A DNA stretch of 13,872 nucleotides from Saccoglossus kowalevskii (Eukaryota; Hemichordata; Enteropneusta; Harrimaniidae). The stretch lies in NCBI RefSeq assembly GCF_000003605.2, contig NW_003154740.1, positions 17,416 through 31,287 of the forward strand, in the 5' to 3' direction. This document shows, in pieces, positions 1-13,872 of the stretch (position 1 is the first letter of the stretch; each line of letters starts with the position of its first letter). The notes beneath the pieces are model-generated. The model was not told where the DNA came from. It did no database searches and worked only from the letters and a program-made list of their open reading frames with translations. The position numbers and the translations under genes are program-made.

Positions 1-602
1 AAATAAAAAAAAACATTGAACAAGTTCAACATTGTCCCCCTTCCACTATCCAGGAAATTAGTTTACAACAAAATGGTAGCCAAGTCTGCTATATTTGATC
101 AGATCAAACAAAGCCAAGAATTTTTTTTGAAAAAAATGCAATCAAATTTTAAATATAAACACATAGACCATATAAAACATGGTGTGTGGGTGATGTGATA
201 AAAAATGTCATGCATGCAGTCAATATTTTATTATATATATTCATCTTTGTAACAATGTATATAATTTATCAATAAAAGTTATCATTATGTATACCTTGTA
301 TAAGAAAATTATTGGTATTTGGTATTAACACACGTACAAAGGCACAAATGTTTACAACATTAATCATCTAGCACAAATGTTTTCATTTTTATCAAAGAAT
401 TTAATTTATTATGACTCTGCCAGTGAAAATAATGGAATCAAACCTCCAGTCTATCAGACACTGGACAACAGTGTTTTAAAAAAATTGTCATCATTTAATG
501 TTCCGTACTGCTCAGAGAAGAATACCACAATGCAATGCTTTTATCTGATATTCTGGACATCCCTGACAAAACACTGTCAGAAGCATATCAACTTCTAGCA
601 TA
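1..602. other. Non-coding stretch, no gene recognised
   Basis: AT-rich DNA with short open frames on both strands, none of which resembles a known protein or has convincing coding character. An AATAAA hexamer lies at 271-276 but no gene can be tied to it. Since the PSMG4 exon further right is read leftward, this stretch may lie inside its first intron; that is an inference. Confidence 0.5.
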
Positions 603-735
603 GGTCAGTCTGGTAGTTACAAAGCGTGACTTCTATTATAGCTCAATCTAGCAGTACTGTGAGTGAGGTGACCTCCACCAAAGGTTAGTTGGTAAACTGT
701 GAGAAAGTGACCCCAACCGTAGGTCAATCTGTTGT
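603..735. repeat. Degenerate tandem repeat, about 40-base unit
   Basis: Three full units and a partial fourth can be aligned by eye: 603-640, 641-682, 683-721 and 722-735. Each begins with a variant of GGTCAATCTG, and the full units continue to a TGAC-containing segment. Unit length drifts from 38 to 42 bases, so this is an old array. The units repeatedly carry GGTCA/TGACC pentamers. Confidence 0.6.
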
Positions 736-2110
736 CGGAAAATAGCAGCCACACATCAATGCATCTGCTACCATTGTGGGATTCTGTTGCTGAATAAAAA
801 TTGTTTTTCACATACTTTTTTGGCAGTATCAACTAAACAAAATCTTCTGAATAAGTATTATGACTCAAAAGAAAATATGAAATTGTTTTGGAGGGTGGTA
901 CATAATTCAAATATTATATGCCTTATTTATTAAGTTGCTTCCCACATATGTCTAGGCTTAGTGATTTCTATTTGTATAGGCATTTTACATGACCCCTAAA
1001 GGTCACACATCCTGGCATTTTCTGGGGGTTTTGTTCTTCGAGCATTAATTTTCCATTATTATACATCTGTCACGGTAACACCATAAGTTACAGCGTGTCG
1101 TAATTTCACAGTATTTTAAAGAGTATTTTCATCTTACCATATTAGGAAATGCGAATTCCAGATATGGAATGATTATGCGCGTAAGGGTCCTCTAATAATA
1201 AAAACAAACATGGCAGTCCCCAGGGTTTGAACGGACTCTATACAAAGAAGTTCGCTCAATCTGTTCTAAACTTTTTGTATTACGGCATTCCCATGATGTA
1301 TCCTTGGGAGAAAAACATGTATAATAATATATAATGAAGATAGTACAGCAGAAGTATTACCCTGCGCAATATACTGTGAATAATAAATATTTCACAAATT
1401 GCAAAATAAAAAAGCAACACTTGTCTAGTTTTTTGACGCATTTGTATTTTAGATTGTGCTTAACCTTTTCACCACCAGTTCCCTCTTTTCATCACAAATT
1501 CATAAAATAGTTCCATTCATAGTCTGCACTTTCCATAGTCTGCGACAAAAATAGCGACCTTTTTTGGGGTAAAAACTAAAAATTGACTCATTTGCTCCAA
1601 AATTAGGGTTCATTTATAGAAATATTGAAAAATATAAGAAAGGTTTGTGTCATCATTTGGTCTTGATACATTCATTTGTGATCAGTTACCAAAAAAATGA
1701 ATGATCGATTGACAAGTTTACTTTTGTTTTCTGCACATCAACAGTTTCACTTTAATAGTGAAAAGATGTTTTGATTTGTTATTTGACACCTTGGAAAACA
1801 GATTATTGGACCATGCCCACTGTCGGCGGCGGTGCCTTTAGTCATGACAATTTGAGCCTTATGAGCTTTAAAGAATCTATTACGAAAATAAATTACTTTG
1901 TCTGAAATATCTTTGTAACCATGAAGCATGAAAATTGAACCAATTTGAATTATCAGGTGTCAAGTACAGACTCACAAGATTGAATATCAAAATACCAGTA
2001 GCAACAAATATACTGTGATATAGTACACATCGAGTTCCTCACATGCATAATCAGCATATAATAGTATTAAACCAGCTAAGGGGTCATCCATTAGAAATCA
2101 TGGGGGGTGT
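736..2110. other. Non-coding stretch, no gene recognised
   Basis: AT-rich sequence without a recognisable exon on either strand. I looked on the minus strand for the conserved middle and C-terminal parts of PSMG4 and did not find them. A small GC-rich patch near 1813-1840 lies in a 60-codon minus-strand frame that resembles nothing known. The stretch may be PSMG4 intron sequence. Confidence 0.5.
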
Positions 2111-2461
2111 CTGGAAAAGTGTTACCAGTGCATTTTTTAGCATTGTCTTATTTGTACAAATTTTTATTTTTCTTGAATGGGCCAACATTTTCCCTGCAAG
2201 CTTTGTATGTAATTATTTTTTAAACAAATCTTCCCGTCCAAATGGTCGACCCCTAAACTGTGCTCCTACATATTACATAAGGGTCAACAATTTTTAAATC
2301 GTGACTGGAAGAGTGTGACCAGTGCATTTTTTTTCACGTAGTTTTATCTGTACATTTTTATTTATCTTGATTTTGCTAGCATTTTTCCCTGCAACACCAA
2401 CAATTTGTGTTCAACAAATCTTTCGGCCACCTCCTATGAATTGAAATGGTCGACCCCCTTA
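2111..2461. repeat. Diverged tandem duplication (two copies)
   Basis: Copy A (about 2111-2256) and copy B (about 2305-2461) share, in the same order, a start like CTGGAARAGTGTKACCAGTG, a T-rich middle with TGTACA, then TTTTCCCTGCAA, AACAAATCTT and the end AATGGTCGACCCC. Small indels separate them, so the duplication is old. Phrases just left of copy A (AGGGGTCATCCATTAGAAAT) look like the edge of the same dispersed repeat. Open frames across it are not coding. Confidence 0.75.
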
Positions 2462-2485
2462 AGTACATCGAGTTCGTTTACTCAC

Positions 2486-2632
2486 GTATGGAGTCGTCAT
2501 AGATACAGCAAGACTTGACATATTTGCAGATCTGTCGCCGATCCAGACGAGGAAGCTTTCGTTCAATTTCAATACATGGAAATGTATGGAATGCTCCATA
2601 AGTCGATCAGAGAAGTTGTACACTGACAGCAT
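2486..2632 (-). CDS. PSMG4: Proteasome assembly chaperone 4, first coding exon (partial gene)
   Basis: Read on the minus strand from ATG at 2632, 49 codons run open to a GTGAGT splice donor (GT at 2485-2484, phase 0). The peptide carries the PAC4 N-terminal core in order: a NFS.RL motif (residues 6-11), HFHVLKL (17-23), a short W-I-G strand (30-32) and LAVSM (41-45), ending in Tyr where human PSMG4 has the Tyr before DSIP. PSMG4 pairs with PSMG3 and helps assemble the alpha ring of the 20S proteasome in the cytosol. The later exons, encoding roughly the last 60-70 residues, were not found in 1-2480 and probably lie beyond the left edge. The ATG has a weak context (T at -3) and the frame stays open upstream, so the start is uncertain. 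The exon is head to head with the beta-tubulin gene. Confidence 0.88.
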
Positions 2633-2636
2633 GCAG

Positions 2637-2681
2637 TCAGATGGCTCTGTGACAACTACTTTGTTTGGCTTCAGTGCTCAT
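2637..2681 (-). other. Short upstream ORF or alternative N-terminus of PSMG4
   Basis: Going upstream from the PSMG4 ATG, another ATG at 2681 (A at -3, better context) opens a 14-codon frame ending in TGA at 2639-2637, only four bases before the PSMG4 ATG. In the PSMG4 frame itself there is no stop back to 2680, and a CTG at 2674 would add 14 residues (LKPNKVVVTEPSDC). Either a uORF, a non-AUG start, or a one-base difference in the real transcript would explain this. Confidence 0.35.
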
Positions 2682-2795
2682 CTTCGAATATTAATTGTTA
2701 ATCGGGTTTTATTTGCATCAAGCTGAAAACTTCTTGAATAAACGTTAAAAATGCGGATGGAATTCTATTATCTGCATTACGTGATAATACACTAT

Positions 2796-2812
2796 CTCGT
2801 CGACGAGGCAAC
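2796..2812. promoter_or_regulatory. 12-base palindrome overlapping an RFX X-box-like site
   Basis: CTCGTCGACGAG at 2796-2807 is a perfect palindrome. Overlapping it, GTCGAC-GA-GGCAAC (2799-2812) matches the RFX X-box pattern GTNRCC-N(1-3)-RGYAAC at all but one base. RFX sites are typical of ciliary genes. The match is imperfect and far from the tubulin start, so this is only a candidate. Confidence 0.25.
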
Positions 2813-3100
2813 TACACATTATAATCGGAAAACACATGTTACAGAAAGTTGCCATCTTAGTTCACGCTGAACCCCTAGGCACACCGTTATTTCGTACACT
2901 TTGACAGATTATATCAAGCAAAACTGGATGTAATAGATTGTTTTTCTCCATGAAGCAACATATTATTATCATAGGACATGTATATTAAATTCCATGTTGA
3001 AATAACACCAACTGCCAGATACATGTATTATGATTTAAAGGCAACATCATAATAAACATATGACAATATCGGTTAAATTTAAGGAACTTAGGGGTGTCAT

Positions 3101-3114
3101 CAATGACGTCATTG
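3101..3114. promoter_or_regulatory. Palindromic CRE (CREB/ATF site)
   Basis: CAATGACGTCATTG is a perfect 14-base palindrome centred on the full CRE TGACGTCA (3104-3111). Its right arm overlaps ATTGG (3111-3115), the reverse of a CCAAT box. It lies roughly midway between the two divergent genes, about 560 bases upstream of the predicted tubulin start site. Binding by CREB/ATF is known for this motif; its use here is inferred. Confidence 0.5.
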
Positions 3115-3115
3115 G

Positions 3116-3217
3116 TATTTTACAAATTAAAACAAACCCTCTTATGTTTCTAAATGTTGGCTACAGGAAATATAAACTATGAAAAAATACACCAAAGGAT
3201 GTACTATTTGTAAAATA
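3116..3217. repeat. Small inverted repeat (foldback) between the two ATF-like sites
   Basis: TATTTTACAAAT at 3116-3127 and its exact reverse complement at 3206-3217 form 12-base arms around a 78-base centre. The arms are AT-rich. The palindromic CRE sits directly outside the left arm. It may be the relic of a foldback element. Confidence 0.4.
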
Positions 3218-3256
3218 GAAATTACTGTTTTAAATTGCCCCATCCTCTAATGAATC

Positions 3257-3272
3257 GCGATGACATCATCGC
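3257..3272. promoter_or_regulatory. ATF-like inverted repeat
   Basis: GCGATGACATCATCGC is an inverted repeat with 7-base arms and a 2-base centre. Its core TGACATCA is one base from the CRE TGACGTCA. It lies about 150 bases closer to tubulin than the palindromic CRE. Confidence 0.35.
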
Positions 3273-3610
3273 CCATGGTCACTTGGCACAATACGCCTAA
3301 ACCACTGTGCTGGTGCCTTGGTGGGTGTGGTAATATAATGGATGTTTGTAATTATAAGCTGAGAAATAGGATGCTGAAAACATTTCGTATCAATTTATTC
3401 ATAATTTTATCGCTATTCACAATAAACAGAATCGTGTTATTCATGTTGTATTTTAGACGACAACGTATACGACATACAGTGTCTCCCCCATATAGAATGG
3501 TATAGCCTGCACAGATTACCATATATAGACAACAGGCGGATGAACATTAGACAGGGTATTACTCGTCTAAGTACTGCGGTTCGTTCAGGGAGGCACGCAT
3601 CACCATAGTG

Positions 3611-3625
3611 TTTGACTTGGTCAAA
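3611..3625. promoter_or_regulatory. Inverted repeat just upstream of the TATA box
   Basis: TTTGAC-TTG-GTCAAA forms 6-base arms five bases before the TATA box. The position suggests a proximal activator site. The factor is unknown; GGTCAAAG resembles an extended nuclear-receptor half-site. Confidence 0.35.
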
Positions 3626-3629
3626 GCGA

Positions 3630-3636
3630 TATAAAA
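3630..3636 (+). promoter_or_regulatory. TATA box of the beta-tubulin gene
   Basis: TATAAAA lies 30 bases upstream of an initiator-like TTCACTG, which is the standard TATA-to-start distance, and 49 bases before the start codon. TCTCGCGA follows immediately at 3637-3644; it matches eight of ten bases of the TCTCGCGAGA promoter motif known from animal housekeeping genes. Confidence 0.7.
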
Positions 3637-3656
3637 TCTCGCGAAAATTTTAGAAG

Positions 3657-3663
3657 TTCACTG
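3657..3663 (+). promoter_or_regulatory. Predicted transcription start (initiator-like)
   Basis: TTCACTG places A+1 at 3660, 30 bases from the first T of the TATA box. This gives a leader of only 19 bases before the ATG. A start further upstream cannot be excluded without 5' end data. Confidence 0.45.
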
Positions 3664-3678
3664 ACAATATTTGTAAAA

Positions 3679-11062
<7,384 letters not shown>

Positions 11063-11117
11063 GGCACTATTTTGACCCGCATATAGTTTTGTGAATCCCA
11101 AATTTTTGTAACACAGA

Positions 11118-11123
11118 AATAAA
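11118..11123 (+). terminator. Poly(A) signal of beta-tubulin
   Basis: AATAAA 56 bases after the stop codon, followed by a T/G-rich stretch (about 11145-11170, including TTATTTTATTGCATG) suitable as a downstream element. This predicts a 3' UTR of roughly 75-90 bases. A further AATAAA near 11306 could be an alternative site. Confidence 0.75.
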
Positions 11124-11553
11124 TGTGGAGCTATTGGGCATTAGATTATTTTATTGCATGTTATGAATGTTAGACTCTAATCTTCATGTTATCTCTAAAT
11201 ATTATTGCGAGTCTGGCATAAAAAATATTCTCAAAGAGTCAATAGCTGTCTCAAAATCATATGAAACCTGTCATAATGATTTAAACCTGTCAAATATAAG
11301 CAGAAATAAATTCTTTGGGAGGCTTGTGTTGCAAAACAGAGCAATTAATAATCGAATAGTATTATATTACCTTTTTTATTTTATGCTAAATCAGGTGACC
11401 TGGACCACACAAAAGTGCAGTCATCGCGAATGCATTGATTTTGTTTTTAAACTAGTACTAATTAATAATAATTTGAATCGTTTTCATTTCTAGTCTGAAT
11501 ACATGCTTCAAAGGAACTTTGTGTGGCACAACTTTAAATTTAAGCATGCATAA

Positions 11554-11584
11554 TTTAGGGCCGGCCCTAAACTGAGAACTCAGT
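11554..11584. repeat. Two adjoining palindromes
   Basis: TTTAGGGCCGGCCCTAAA (11554-11571) is a perfect 18-base palindrome and a GC-rich island in AT-rich DNA. It shares its last base with ACTGAG-AA-CTCAGT (11571-11584), an inverted repeat with 6-base arms. No function is assigned. Confidence 0.8.
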
Positions 11585-11823
11585 CACAGTACTCAACATA
11601 GAATATATACATGTATAAGGGGGAAAAAAATATATTGAATCCCGAAAAGTGTAATTATCCCAAAATTAGTTTGCGACAGCCATTGCCTCTTTAATAACTG
11701 CAGCACCCAAACTACAAAGGTACTTCTTTTAACCATTGATGATCGATTAACATCTGACAAATATTAAGTAAGCTTAATGTTGTCAGTGTTCAATGCATGC
11801 TATTGCACAAAGATCACAAAAGC

Positions 11824-11825
11824 AA

Positions 11826-11880
<55 letters not shown>

Positions 11881-11881
11881 A
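11824..11881. repeat. (AAAT)n microsatellite
   Basis: About 14 uninterrupted AATA units over 58 bases, followed by a short A run. Lack of interruptions suggests it is young or still changing in length. Confidence 0.97.
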
Positions 11882-12459
11882 GTAAAAAAAAATTGAATTC
11901 AAGGATTTATTTTTGGTGTATGTGTACAAGTTGTTTGGATCTGAATCACTGTCGAGTATATTGTTTCATGGTGTAGTTGTTAATGGCTGGTGTAGTTAAG
12001 TGTCATACATTTCCCGAACTGCCATACCTTTTTTTCGTGTTTTTGAATTGATAATGTGAATAAATTGTGACAAAATAGGGTGAATGTGATAATTTTGGAG
12101 ACTGAGAAAGCAAAAAGTTGTTCTCTGTGGCGTAAAACAGCCTGCTTCATGATGTTCTAATCACTATTATTTTATTAAAACAAAAAAAAATATGAAATGG
12201 TTGACTGTATGCAAGTTATAACTTGACATAACATGGAGCTCTTTTTTCAGCTCTGTGAAAGAGCAGAGTTTAAATAAAAAATTTGAATGAAATACAGGTT
12301 ACAAAGACCAGATTAACGTTCAAAACAGGCTTGATATATGCAATGATTTCTCTGCAGGTTACATTTTTTTTTATCACTTTTTTAGATAATAGAAAGTACA
12401 TCGTGGGATGCACATCGCACCTTCATGCTACGGTGAAAGTGTTATAATACTGCCAAAGT

Positions 12460-12827
12460 GTCACTGGTAGCATAGTGGTTGTTGAATCAGACTCGTGATC
12501 GGTAGACCCAAGTTCAAATCCTACCTTAGGCTGAACATCAAAAGCGTCGACCCCTACCCTGGGTAGTGTGCCAGACTCAATGAGAAGGTCAATTCTACTG
12601 GCTGAGATTCATTCACTAATGAATGCGACTTTGGGGGAACCTTGGTTAAGGTCCGCAGGTGCTTGTGTTTGACCGAGCCTGGTTGACACCAGGATAGCAC
12701 ATTAAAATTCCATTTGATAGGGAGATGGCCACACAGCCCTGTCATGTAGTCCCAAACATGAATATGACTTCTGTGGCAAAATGCACTATGTGTCAGCACT
12801 TGCTATTTGCACTTACAAAAAAAAAAA
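12460..12827 (+). mobile_element. tRNA-derived SINE
   Basis: A tRNA-like head carries an A box, TAGCATAGTGG (12468-12478), and a B box, GTTCAAATCC (12512-12521), 33 bases apart, matching the internal RNA polymerase III promoter. An anticodon-like CTCGTGA lies between them, hinting at a tRNA-Thr(CGT) ancestor, but the cloverleaf stems are decayed. The unrelated body holds a series of perfect hairpins (12554-12566, 12607-12624, 12639-12652, 12678-12693). An A11 run ends at 12827, and a second A-rich tail at 12878-12894 may be the true 3' end. It has no coding capacity and would depend on a LINE. Target-site duplications could not be recognised. Confidence 0.8.
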
Positions 12828-12894
12828 GTCAGGAGAGACAACAGTGACATTCAATGTCCGGAACTGTCGCCTGGCACAAAAAAATAAATAAAAA

Positions 12895-13764
12895 TACACT
12901 ATCCACTAAAATACAACCTTTTTAAATTCAATATCCTTATATTACCTGTAAGAACAATTTATTGCAAAAATTCTAGGTACATACCGGTATTTTACATTCA
13001 TGAGTAGGCTTCTACTTTGAAATGGCAATGGCAAGTGAGCAGCAGGGAGTTTTATGACTGACAATAAAATGTGGCACCAGTAATCAAAATTTATGTACTC
13101 TTTGTTTGCATTGAGCACCTTCCTCTTATATTTTTTTATACTTGTGCCTTAAAGTCGCTTCCTTTTAAAGCAGGGGAGTCATCACCTGCACATGTGTCAG
13201 ATGGCCATAGCATGTCATTGTTTACAAAAAAAAGGTTACCCATGAACCTTTGCATTTTTAGCGTGTGTTGTCGCTTGAACTCAATTCGCACACATGCGCA
13301 GGCAGACAATATTTGTTGCCAATGTGCCAAGCAAATTTAGACCTAGGTTACCTAGTACTTGAGCATGATCTGGACGCGTGTAGCCGGGAATTAACAGCCA
13401 CTGGTGGCGCTGTATACAATCAAAACCTATTTAGGCTTGTCAACACTCGCGCCAGCTAACAGTGTAAAGAGCGAAGACACTGATTAAATTCAGTGACCAG
13501 TTTAGTATGCTAGAAAGTGTGTACAGTCTTCAAATAACCACAATAGACAGAGAGAGGGTTAAGACTGAATATACGTGATTCCGTCGTTTCATAATACAAA
13601 TGCTGTCTATTAATGATTCTATTAAAATAATATGAGATACATGTATGTCTATGTCATAATCTCGTTAAAAGTTATTAGCATATTGTGTATGCAGTGCGCA
13701 TGCTTCCGGCCCATTTCTGTATTTCACAACGAATGCCTCATCACAGTGAGGTCAATTGTAACTT
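12895..13764. other. Intergenic stretch, no gene recognised
   Basis: Open frames on both strands between 13071 and 13459 overlap one another and match nothing I know. The part from about 13290 to 13480 has more CpG than its surroundings. Short inverted repeats occur (ATACCGGTAT at 12981-12990; GCCAC-tg-GTGGC at 13397-13408). The sites at 13695-13709 are listed separately. Confidence 0.5.
13695..13709. promoter_or_regulatory. Overlapping NRF1-like and ETS-like sites
   Basis: TGCGCATGC (13695-13703) matches nine bases of the NRF1 palindrome YGCGCAYGCGCR, and it runs straight into GCTTCCGG (13702-13709), whose reverse CCGGAAGC is a classic ETS/GABP site. The pair is typical of CpG-type housekeeping promoters, so a further gene may start near here, beyond the window or on the minus strand. 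Confidence 0.35.
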
Positions 13765-13872
13765 ACATTTTTACCTTACCTTTACCTTGATGGAAGGGAA
13801 AGGTATATTAAGGAAAAATTTTGTCCGGCGTTGTCGTTGTCGTCGTCGTTAATAATTGTTATTGTGTACATA
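13765..13872. mobile_element. Left end of a second hairpin-led repeat element (cut by window edge)
   Basis: ACATTTTTA (13765-13773) is followed by a direct ACCTT repeat, then a hairpin ACCTTTACCTT-gatgg-AAGGGAAAGGT (13778-13804, one mismatch in 11 pairs), TATATTAAGG, ATTTTGTCC and a GTC/GTT-rich microsatellite (13831-13850). The order of parts parallels the element at 6797 in intron 2, in the same orientation. The remainder lies outside the window. Confidence 0.5.

Larger units (their letters stand above)
2633..3659. promoter_or_regulatory. Divergent intergenic region between PSMG4 and beta-tubulin
   Basis: About 1 kb separates the PSMG4 start codon (minus strand) from the predicted tubulin start site (plus strand). 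No exon is visible inside. It contains several perfect palindromes, including a full CRE, plus a TATA box on the tubulin side. The head-to-head layout makes it the promoter region of both genes; whether any element serves both is an inference. Confidence 0.7.
11170..12459. other. Intergenic stretch with repeats, no gene recognised
   Basis: AT-rich sequence downstream of tubulin. Contents I can name are a double palindrome (11554-11584), an (AAAT)n microsatellite (11824-11881) and a small hairpin GCTCTTT...AAAGAGC at 12238-12264. The open frame at 11167-11493 begins near the tubulin 3' end and resembles no known protein. Confidence 0.6.

Noticed and set aside
377-598. A 73-codon plus-strand frame
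   Set aside because: No recognisable motif, AT-rich chance composition, and no promoter or splice context.
990-1005. TGACCC-CTAA-AGGTCA, an everted nuclear-receptor repeat
   Set aside because: A single short motif in unannotated DNA with no gene nearby; expected by chance too often to list as a site.
1215-1237. A B-box-like GTTCAAACCC on the minus strand, suggesting another SINE or tRNA
   Set aside because: No matching A box lies at the right distance, and no tail or body is visible.
1747-1929. A minus-strand 60-codon frame as PSMG4 exon 2
   Set aside because: It is on the right strand and downstream, but its residues do not fit the expected PSMG4 continuation (D/E-S-I-P, LLG, VSYNL).
12460-12530. 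A functional tRNA-Thr gene
   Set aside because: The A and B boxes are present, but the anticodon and T stems do not pair well and the sequence continues directly into a SINE body.
13397-13412. CTCF-like core TGGTGGCGC
   Set aside because: The core fits, but the upstream CCAC is shifted by one base relative to the CTCF motif. It is also a simple inverted repeat, GCCAC-tg-GTGGC.

Overview
This window is nuclear DNA of a bilaterian animal, most likely a marine invertebrate. It is AT-rich and intron-containing, has animal-type GT-AG splice sites, a TATA promoter, AATAAA poly(A) signals, a tRNA-derived SINE and several degenerate repeats. There is no bacterial-style gene packing. I cannot name the species.

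The main gene is a complete beta-tubulin on the plus strand. It has four coding exons (3679-3735, 5154-5262, 8859-8969, 9996-11062) joining to 447 codons plus stop. The introns fall at the positions used by vertebrate beta-tubulin genes (after codon 19, within codon 56, within codon 93), and the two middle exons have the vertebrate lengths of 109 and 111 bases. A TATA box at 3630 and an initiator-like site at 3657 predict a leader of only about 19 bases. A poly(A) signal lies 56 bases after the stop.

On the minus strand at 2486-2632 there is a first coding exon of a proteasome assembly chaperone 4 (PSMG4/PAC4) gene, ended by a GTGAGT donor. It has no long ORF and is easy to miss. The two genes are head to head about 1 kb apart. 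As I recall, human TUBB2B and PSMG4 are also divergent neighbours at 6p25, so this looks like an ancient linkage. The shared upstream region holds a perfect palindromic CRE and a second ATF-like inverted repeat.

By region: 1-2480 is non-coding and is probably partly PSMG4 intron 1, with two diverged tandem repeats; 2486-2632 is PSMG4 exon 1; 2633-3659 is the divergent promoter region; 3679-11062 is the beta-tubulin gene, whose 3.6 kb intron 2 carries a hairpin-led element with four tandem repeats of roughly 140-170 bases; 11063-12450 is intergenic with a tetranucleotide microsatellite and a double palindrome; 12460-12827 (possibly to 12894) is a SINE whose body folds into a row of perfect hairpins; 12900-13872 is intergenic, with NRF1- and ETS-like sites near 13700 and, at the right edge, the start of a second hairpin-led element sharing its end with the one in intron 2.

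The two genes have no direct pathway link. Tubulin is a microtubule subunit and PSMG4 helps build the 20S proteasome. Their connection here is genomic: shared upstream DNA.
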